Below are positions 57,217 through 62,527 of a DNA stretch of 64,000 nt, piece after piece. The notes under the pieces are model-generated. The model searched no databases and was not told the origin of the DNA. It was given only the letters and a program-made list of their open reading frames with translations. How positions within the stretch are numbered: position 1 is the stretch's first letter; each line of letters starts with the position of its first letter. The translations under genes and the position numbers were made by a program. The DNA is from Prochlorococcus marinus str. MIT 9107 (GTDB lineage: Bacteria; Cyanobacteriota; Cyanobacteriia; PCC-6307; Cyanobiaceae): NCBI RefSeq assembly GCF_000759855.1, contig NZ_JNAI01000010.1, positions 186,001 to 250,000 of the forward strand, given 5' to 3'.

Positions 57217-57392
57217 AAGTAGTTGACTCATCTAATTTTGAAAAAGAAAAAAAGGAACAACCAGTAATTCAGAAAAATGGAATTATAGTTAACTTTTTTG
57301 GAGGTTTTATTGGTTCTGTAATTGGAACTTCAACAATTCTTTTCCTTTATATAAATAATTATCTACCAGTAGATCTAATCAAGCTTAAGTAG
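57150..57392 (+). CDS. Small tail-anchored partner of orphan ParA, unknown function
   Basis: From the ATG at 57150 the product is 80 residues: a polar, lysine-rich N-terminus and a C-terminal helix (GGFIGSVIGTSTILFLYI). It lies within one transcript with parA and overlaps it by 67 bp. Its stop TAG (57390-57392) falls inside the first argJ-end-like repeat that opens the island. Confidence 0.6.
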   Translation: MPDFEKLIQHQQLKQPKTNQRLKVVDSSNFEKEKKEQPVIQKNGIIVNFFGGFIGSVIGTSTILFLYINNYLPVDLIKLK

Positions 57393-57405
57393 TATATTCG
57401 CTATT
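57385..57405 (-). repeat. argJ-end direct repeat, copy 1 (left border of island)
   Basis: On the minus strand this reads AAT AGC GAA TAT ACT ACT TAA, which encodes NSEYTT-stop, the C-terminus of argJ. It holds the 14-bp core GTATATTCGCTATT (plus strand, 57392-57405) and differs from the argJ end at one base in 21, a synonymous change. It marks the left border of the island. I interpret it as an attachment site. Confidence 0.8.
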
Positions 57406-57433
57406 CATTGCTATATAAAGACAATCTCTATAA

Positions 57434-57490
57434 TTGCTTGCGATCACTTACTTTCATAAGTGAATACAACTGTAAGCAAACTGTAAGCAA
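57434..57490. repeat. Segment A left iterons (GTAAGCAA)
   Basis: Two perfect tandem copies of ACTGTAAGCAA lie at 57469-57479 and 57480-57490, and an inverted near-copy (TTGCTTGCGAT) at 57434-57444. A matching ATCGTAAGCAA lies at the other end of the segment (59305-59315). A CACTTA/TAAGTG inverted repeat at 57445-57462 lies between them. Position inside the border repeat suggests recombinase arm sites. Confidence 0.55.
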
Positions 57491-57582
57491 CAGAACATGC
57501 GTTCTGAAACAGTAAATTAAACAAAAAAGTAAAATATTGGCATTATGTCTTATCGGAAATTATGTTTCTTATAAGTTAAAGT

Positions 57583-58105
57583 TCAAGCAAAAAGAGATGT
57601 CTCAATCCCACTTTCTTCTTTTAGTTCCGCAAGGGAATGAACTTCCATATTGGTGGTAAACCAGTTTTCTGTGGTCCCTTCTGCAAGTCCTATTTTTTCT
57701 TTTAACCATCTCTTAAATTCATTTTCTACATTTAAAACTAGTTGACCATTTTATAGGACCTATTTTGTCAACCTCTTTCCATCCTTTAGATTTATGAGTT
57801 TGCATTCTGGTAATTATGTCATTAGTGATTCCAATTTGTTGTTCATTTTTTCTTCTCATCAAATAAAACTATGCAGGTTTTTCTGGATTAAATCCATATT
57901 CTGCACAAATGGGACATCCATAACCATGAGAGGTTCTATTGGTTAATGTTGCCTTCCAAGTATGTCCCTCCTTACATTTCCAAGGCATCTTTTTACCACT
58001 TCCATAAGTAACAGTTGATGGATCCCAACCATCTGCTTCTGCTGCTAATTTAGGAAACTTTGTCTCTAAATCATTAATACCTTTTTCTGGGATGGATGAA
58101 GGCAT
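57583..58105 (-). pseudogene. Decayed zinc-ribbon + GIY-YIG-like protein gene
   Basis: The reading frame starts at the ATG at 58105 with a zinc-ribbon unit (MPWKCKEGHTWKATL...YGCPICAEYGF). It stops at TAG 57869-57871, where homologues I recall have Trp (KPA-W-FYLM). The same frame resumes with FYLM...QQIGITNDIITRMQTHKSKGW, a GIY-YIG-related segment, then shifts frame near 57735. The third piece (VENEFKRWLKEKIGL...ENWFTTN, ending at 57583) is in another frame. So one nonsense change and one frameshift disrupt a single ancestral gene. Confidence 0.8.
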
Positions 58106-58133
58106 ATAAAATTTAATGCAATTAATGAATTTT

Positions 58134-58259
58134 TTAATAATGTGGTGGTTCTGATTCTTGTGGAGGGGAATAAGTATTATCATTACTTTTTTCCTTCTTT
58201 CTGAAATACTCATCGGATGGGTCTAATCCATCATTATCGTAATTTCGTTCTTTTTCCAT
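58134..58259 (-). CDS. Small acidic/proline-rich protein, unknown function
   Basis: A 41-residue hydrophilic ORF (NDGLDPSDEYFRKKEKS, then YSPPQESEPPHY). Its ATG shares one base with the stop of the thiamine-binding-like gene, a sign of coupled translation. No family recognised. Island segment A. Confidence 0.45.
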   Translation of the reverse strand: MEKERNYDNDGLDPSDEYFRKKEKSNDNTYSPPQESEPPHY

Positions 58260-58552
58260 TATTTATCTAATACACTTTTTACTTTATCTGAGAATTTTTG
58301 TTCTTTATCAATTCTAGTATTAACTTTCATTGTTGTATAAATTCTAGGCGCACCTTTTGAATGAATTTTTTTATGGCACTTTTTAACACATTCAAATACT
58401 GTATCCCAATCTCCCTCTATTGCAGTTCCATTCGCTCCTAATTGATAGTTAAGACCTTCATTTTTGATAACTTCAATACACTCTTTTATATAAGGAGATA
58501 GGGAAGTTCCAACTCCAATAGGGACTAAGCATAAGTCAATACTTACAAACAT
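58259..58552 (-). CDS. MTH1187/YkoF (DUF77) thiamine-binding-like protein
   Basis: The 97-residue protein has VSIDLCLVPIGVGTSLSPYI, EGLNYQLGANGTAIEGDWDTVF and the C-terminal RIYTTMKVNTRID, the order seen in the PF01910 family, which binds thiamine or its pyrimidine in some members. It appears intact. It is the only recognisable complete metabolic cargo of island segment A. Confidence 0.85.
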   Translation of the reverse strand: MFVSIDLCLVPIGVGTSLSPYIKECIEVIKNEGLNYQLGANGTAIEGDWDTVFECVKKCHKKIHSKGAPRIYTTMKVNTRIDKEQKFSDKVKSVLDK

Positions 58553-58653
58553 AATTTTTTCCTATTTTGATAAATCTAAACATTCATATTCTAAATGCTA
58601 ATGTCGATAGAATTTAGCAAAGATAATCAGTAAAAGTTTACTAAAAATAAAAT

Positions 58654-58677
58654 AAGAGGGCATTTGTTTGCCCTCTT
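58654..58677 (-). terminator. Rho-independent terminator
   Basis: A perfect 9-bp stem (AAGAGGGCA and TGCCCTCTT) with a TTTGTT loop is followed on the minus strand by ATTTTATTTTTAG. On the plus strand no T-run follows, so it acts on leftward transcription, ending the candidate RNA upstream of it. Confidence 0.75.
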
Positions 58678-58800
58678 CGAGTCGTATGCACCTCGCTGTC
58701 CACAAAGTCGATGAAGTGCTTTTGACTCCTGGATTATTTCTACTCCTAGTTAATGGGGAAAGATAGTCGTGACAACCACAAAGCACTTTTACTCGGGTAA
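58654..58800 (-). ncRNA. Candidate structured small RNA
   Basis: Leftward transcription would give an RNA whose 9-nt arms AAGTGCTTT (minus, 58780-58788) and AAAGCACTT (58714-58722) pair around a 57-nt loop, followed by a short region and the terminator. CTTTGTGG also occurs twice, on both sides of that loop. There is no convincing ORF: the open frame across it runs through the terminator stem. The start is a guess. Confidence 0.45.
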
Positions 58801-58861
58801 TAATACTCTATGAATTTCAAGTTAATAGGAGGACAATATAGATATAGATCTAGGAGGTCTT

Positions 58862-59044
58862 ATGAAACTATTCAATCAATTTAACATTCTTCCAAGATAC
58901 CTAACTGCGTTTAATTATGCAGGATTAAATCTCAACGAAACCCCAAAAGAACTTGAGAAATGCACCCCTGAGTTTCAAAACTTTTGGGAGAAAGAATGTA
59001 GAGAACATCCAACAAATCAAAATTGTTTAATTTACTGCGACTGA
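58862..59044 (+). CDS. Small protein with strong Shine-Dalgarno, unknown function
   Basis: A 60-residue ORF from ATG at 58862, preceded by AGGAGG 4 bp upstream of the start. The product ends in a cysteine-bearing stretch (EKECREHPTNQNCLIYCD) with four cysteines in total. Family unknown. The initiation region AGGAGGT-TT-ATGAAACT is almost the same as that of the next gene. Confidence 0.6.
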   Translation: MKLFNQFNILPRYLTAFNYAGLNLNETPKELEKCTPEFQNFWEKECREHPTNQNCLIYCD

Positions 59045-59082
59045 GTTATTAATTTTTAGTCTTTATTAAAAAAGGAGGTTTT

Positions 59083-59250
59083 ATGAAACTAACTACTCCA
59101 TTCACCATTCTCAATCGAAAATTAAATGAGATGGATTTAATTAGAGATGCAATGAAAAAAAGAATATTAGCAACTGAAAGATTGCATGATGATTATAGAA
59201 AAATGTTCAAAAACAAAGAACATCCAACCATAGTTAACGGTTATGTTTAA
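59083..59250 (+). CDS. Small basic helical protein with strong Shine-Dalgarno, unknown function
   Basis: A 55-residue ORF with AGGAGG 4 bp before the ATG. The product is helical and charged (DLIRDAMKKRILATERLHDD). It shares the leader AGGAGGT.TTATGAAACTA with the previous gene, but the proteins differ beyond the first residues. Family unknown. Confidence 0.55.
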   Translation: MKLTTPFTILNRKLNEMDLIRDAMKKRILATERLHDDYRKMFKNKEHPTIVNGYV

Positions 59251-59304
59251 CCTAGTACAACTAAATTTAATTAGTAATAATAAGTCCTAATTTAATTTAA
59301 GCAG

Positions 59305-59315
59305 ATCGTAAGCAA
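59305..59315 (+). repeat. Segment A right iteron (ATCGTAAGCAA)
   Basis: This copy matches the left iterons of segment A (ACTGTAAGCAA, and ATCGCAAGCAA on the minus strand). It lies about 45 bp inside repeat copy 2. Confidence 0.45.
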
Positions 59316-59360
59316 CATATATATCATCTTCAGCTCTATTCCTATAACTGCGTTTTGACG

Positions 59361-59390
59361 TTAAGTAGTATATTCGCTATTAATTTCCAC
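59361..59390 (-). repeat. argJ-end direct repeat, copy 2
   Basis: On the minus strand it reads GTG GAA ATT AAT AGC GAA TAT and then ACT ACT TAA, which encodes VEINSEYTT-stop. It differs from argJ at three third-codon positions (GTG/GTT, ATT/ATA, ACT/ACG), all synonymous. The core GTATATTCGCTATT is at 59368-59381. Border of segments A and B. Confidence 0.85.
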
Positions 59391-59455
59391 CTTTGGCATT
59401 TAGTATATCCACCTTGCTGTAATCCATTGCTATTACTTAAGTGAATTTTTAGAAA

Positions 59456-59577
59456 ATAATCACACCATAATCACAGTCGGCAAAATAATAATCACAGTTT
59501 TAGATTTTTAAATAAGAACCATTGAAATAATTAGGATTAATTTCTGTGATCTTAGGAGTAATCACAGAATAATCACA
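59456..59577. repeat. Segment B left iterons (TAATCACA)
   Basis: Five direct copies of (A/G)TAATCACA(G) start at 59456, 59467, 59488, 59558 and 59569, and an inverted CTGTGAT lies at 59544-59550. The same motif occurs near the right end of segment B at 60946 and 60957. Spacing is irregular, unlike CRISPR. Confidence 0.7.
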
Positions 59578-59722
59578 TTCATACCAAAGGTGAGTATTTA
59601 TTATTTAGAGGGGGGATGGGAATTTCCTACTTTTATAAAGTTACAAAGATAAAGATAAGTAAGCATTTTTACTTATGTGTTTTTAATTATTTTGTAAAAT
59701 TTAAGAAATTTAAAATTGGAAA

Positions 59723-60946
59723 ATGAAAAACTTGTCAAAAAAACTTTTTAGTTCTCTTTTTACTTCAACCTTACTATTATCCCCTTTTGCATCATTTTCT
59801 GGAGAGGTTACTACTAATACTTCAGATTTAGGATTTTTTGTCGCTGAAGACCCAACCAAAGTTAACAGTGGTGGCAATACTACTTCAAACTTGTACAAAC
59901 TTAGCTCAGATGGTGCAGTTACGCTAATGAAAGAAGATATCTTTCCAGATGTTGGAACCAATTCATTTACATCAAGTAATTTCACAATAGATGAGTCTGA
60001 AGGAAAAATATATTTCCTTGAAGATGATAGAGGTGGCGGTGCCGCAAGAAGATATAGAAAATATGATATTGAAAATAATGAATTTGAAGGCTACATTACT
60101 GTGACTGGATTACCTAGTGGGGCGGTACCAATAAATATAGGAGTCATCAATAAATTAAATAACACAATTGAAAAAAAATGTGAATCAACAGATAGTGACT
60201 GTGATGATGCTTCAGATACAAAGTTTGTTTCATTAGGAGGAGAGGGCACTGATGAATTACTAAGAATTGATAATGATGGAATTAGTCAAGGAGGATCAAC
60301 TGGTAAGAGCCTTGTGAAATATGTAGGAGATGAACTTCATATTGGTGAAAACTCTTGGATTACGAAAGAAGAAAACGGTAGGCAAAAAGTATATGCAAAA
60401 GATGCGGCAGGAAATCCAATTCCTATTGATTACACAAACGGAACTAAATTATTAATAAATGGAAGAGATGTAGAACAATCTATAAATAATGTTGGAGCAT
60501 TAAGTGCTGCTTTAACTGGACTACCAACAGTACCAACTGACACAACTCTCGCATGTGGTTTTGGAACTGGAACTCATGGAGGAGATTTTGCTTTTGCTGG
60601 TGGTTGCGCTTCTAAAGTAAATGAAACACTATCAGTAAACTACGCAGCGTCAATGACTATGCCTGGACAAGATTATGCGGGTGATTTTGAAGATACTTTC
60701 TCTGCAAGAGCAGGATTTGTTTGGAAATTAGGAAAACCAGTAAATTCAGAACTTATAAGTATAAAAGAAAAAGAATTCCAAACAAAAATTATCTCACTTG
60801 AAGAAAAGAACCAAGAACTTTTAGCAAGATTAGAGAAACTAGAAAAAGTAGCATTAGGTAAAGTCGGATCGAAAGATTTAGCATCTAATACTATTAATTA
60901 CCAAGAGATGAATAAAGGATTAACCTTCAAAAAAATTAGTAAATAA
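59723..60946 (+). CDS. Surface protein with YadA-like anchor and C-terminal coiled coil
   Basis: The 407-residue protein has a signal peptide (about 1-26) and a beta-rich passenger (about 27-205) with strands like NLYKLSSDGAVTL. A linker (IHIGENSWITKEENGRQK) leads to KLLINGRDVEQSINNVGALS. The segment at about 260-340 (LPTVPTDTTLACGFGTGTHG...FSARAGFVWKLG) resembles the four-strand YadA anchor of trimeric autotransporters. A coiled coil (LEEKNQELLARLEKLEKVAL) then follows, which is unusual. Homologous to the broken gene in segment C. Single gene of segment B. Confidence 0.6.
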   Translation: MKNLSKKLFSSLFTSTLLLSPFASFSGEVTTNTSDLGFFVAEDPTKVNSGGNTTSNLYKLSSDGAVTLMKEDIFPDVGTNSFTSSNFTIDESEGKIYFLEDDRGGGAARRYRKYDIENNEFEGYITVTGLPSGAVPINIGVINKLNNTIEKKCESTDSDCDDASDTKFVSLGGEGTDELLRIDNDGISQGGSTGKSLVKYVGDELHIGENSWITKEENGRQKVYAKDAAGNPIPIDYTNGTKLLINGRDVEQSINNVGALSAALTGLPTVPTDTTLACGFGTGTHGGDFAFAGGCASKVNETLSVNYAASMTMPGQDYAGDFEDTFSARAGFVWKLGKPVNSELISIKEKEFQTKIISLEEKNQELLARLEKLEKVALGKVGSKDLASNTINYQEMNKGLTFKKISK

Positions 60947-60966
60947 TAATCACAGTATTATCACAG
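60946..60966 (+). repeat. Segment B right iterons
   Basis: ATAATCACAG at 60946-60955 and ATTATCACAG at 60957-60966 match the left iterons. A shorter ATCACA lies at 61026-61031, close to repeat copy 3. The first copy starts at the stop codon of the surface protein gene. Confidence 0.65.
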
Positions 60967-61035
60967 TCTCAAAAGATGTGTATTCTTTTTGAGATTTTAT
61001 ATAGTTATATCAATTGATCCCAAAGATCACATTTT

Positions 61036-61068
61036 CTACGTCGTATATTCGCTATTTATTTCAACATA
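61036..61068 (-). repeat. argJ-end direct repeat, copy 3
   Basis: On the minus strand this encodes YVEINSEYTT-stop. A 29-bp stretch (61040-61068) is identical to the argJ end (62499-62527). Beyond that, the last codons read ACG ACG TAG against ACG ACT TAA in argJ, again without changing the protein. It marks the border of segments B and C. Confidence 0.9.
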
Positions 61069-61110
61069 GAAGACAAAAGTCAGTTATACCAATGGTTCTC
61101 AAGGATTAGA

Positions 61111-61194
61111 TTAGTGTTTTATTAGTGTTTTATTTTGATTTTTCTCGCTGAAAGTAAATGCTATGACTAGAACAATGTTTTATTAGTGTTTTAT
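61111..61194 (+). repeat. Segment C left iterons (TTAGTGTTTTAT)
   Basis: TTAGTGTTTTAT starts at 61111, 61122 and 61183, with a partial ATGTTTTAT at 61175. The block 61122-61194 is matched at the right end by 62376-62448: both are 73 bp long, with the outer parts conserved and the 33-bp middle diverged. Confidence 0.75.
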
Positions 61195-61311
61195 GAAAGA
61201 ATAAATTTGCAGTTTACTTAACAGAAAAATGAACGATAAGTCTTAGTTCTTAAAACAAAAGAAGCGTTTATCAAAAAATCATGGAAACTAAGAGAAAACT
61301 AAATTAAAGGC

Positions 61312-62366
61312 ATGAAAAAGTTATTAGCATTATCTTTAATCGGATTTTCTCTAATACTTGGTTCTAATTCCGCAAAAGCAGATTGGGATTATTGGGGTAT
61401 CTCGGATAATGGAAAAAGTGTGAATACAATTAATTCACAAACAGGAGAAGGTACCAAAGTATTTGATGCTACCCCATACTTAACAACGCAATATGATTTG
61501 TTCCAAATTCTTGACGCTCCCACTAAAGATGAAGTGCTTCTAAAACACATAAAATATTCTGCTGATCCTGTGTACTACTTATTTAATAACGAAACAAAAT
61601 CTTTGGAAGAAACAACTACTCCTTGGCATCAATCTTATGGTAATACTGGAGTCCTTGACGAAATCAAGAGACCAAATATTATTTCAGATAACGCAGGCAA
61701 TTCTCAAATACAAATAAATGGAAAAAAACTTATTGAACATAAAAATGATGGTGCCATTCATATTGGTGAGAATTCTGCTGTATTTAAAGAAGAGAATGGG
61801 AGAGAAAAATTTTGGGCACAAGATGCTAATGGCAAATCTATTCCGATTGATATAACCAATGGTTCCAAATTGTTAATTAATGGCAGAGATGTAGAACAAT
61901 CAATTAATAATGTTGGTGCATTAATGCTGCTTTAACTGGACTACCAACAGTTCCTACTGACACAACTATTGCATGCGGATTAGGAACAGGGACGCATGGA
62001 GGAGATTTCGCTTTTTCTGGCGGTTGCACTTCTAAGGTTAATGAAAAACTATCAATTAATTATGCAGCATCTATGACTATGCCAGGACAAGATTACGCAG
62101 GTGATTTTGAAGATCAGTTTTCTGCTAGAGCAGGATTTGTTTGGAAATTAGGGAAGGCCACAAAACCTTCTCAAATTACTATGAAAGATAAAAAAGTAAT
62201 GGAAAAAAAAATTGAATCACTTGAAAAGGAAAACAAAACAATACTTTCCAAAAATCAAAAATTAGAGAATAAACTTTCTACCTTGATGGCAAGATTAGAA
62301 AGACTAGAAAAAGTCGCTTTAGGAGATCTCAAGTCTAAAGATTTGGCAGTTTATTCACTCAAATAA
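61312..62366 (+). pseudogene. Frameshifted surface protein gene, paralogue of the segment B gene
   Basis: The first part (from ATG 61312) has a signal peptide (LLALSLIGFSLILGSNSAKA) and a different passenger from segment B. It rejoins it at IHIGENSAVFKEENGREK and NGRDVEQSINNVGAL. There GCATTA-ATGCTGC replaces GCATTA-AGTGCTGC, a loss of one G near 61924. This gives a stop at 61933-61935. The second part continues in the other frame with AALTGLPTVPTDTT...FSARAGFVWKLG and a longer coiled coil ending at 62366. A programmed or phase-variable shift is possible but no mononucleotide run is present. Confidence 0.8.
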
Positions 62367-62375
62367 ACTCAATAT

Positions 62376-62448
62376 TTAGTGTTTTATTTTGATTTTTATT
62401 CCTAAGATTACCTGTTACCTCTAAAGCACTGTTTTATTAGTGTTTCAT
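62376..62448 (+). repeat. Segment C right iterons
   Basis: TTAGTGTTTTAT at 62376-62387, with TTTTGATTTTT after it as on the left, and TTAGTGTTTCAT at 62437-62448 preceded by GTTTTA as on the left. Same order and 73-bp length as 61122-61194. Confidence 0.75.
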
Positions 62449-62494
62449 ACTTTATCCTATTCGCTAAGATCCCTTGCGGTGCAATGGATCTCAA

Positions 62495-62527
62495 TTAAGT
62501 CGTATATTCGCTATTTATTTCAACATA
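62495..62527 (-). repeat. argJ-end direct repeat, copy 4 (within intact argJ)
   Basis: The last ten codons of argJ plus stop (YVEINSEYTT, 62495-62527) form the right border of the island. This copy lies in the working gene and would be the chimera left after integration of segment C. Confidence 0.85.

Larger units (their letters stand above)
59251..59722. other. Gene-free junction between segments A and B
   Basis: 472 bp with no supported gene. It holds the right iteron of segment A (59305-59315), argJ-end repeat copy 2 (59361-59390) and the left iterons of segment B (59456-59577), then the upstream region of the surface protein gene, where no clear promoter was identified. Confidence 0.7.
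60947..61311. other. Gene-free junction between segments B and C
   Basis: 365 bp with no supported gene. It contains the segment B right iterons, argJ-end repeat copy 3 (61036-61068) and the segment C left iterons (61111-61194), then the upstream region of the next surface protein gene. Confidence 0.7.

Noticed and set aside
58598-58786. 62-codon minus-strand ORF with GTG start across the candidate RNA
   Set aside because: It runs through the terminator stem-loop and into the T-rich tail, and the structure explains the sequence better. Not listed as a gene.
59456-59577. Repeat cluster considered as a CRISPR array
   Set aside because: The repeats are about 9 bp, irregularly spaced, occur in both orientations, and no cas genes are present.
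62073-62366. 97-codon ORF as an independent gene
   Set aside because: It is the 3' part of the frameshifted segment C gene; its homology begins upstream of its first ATG.
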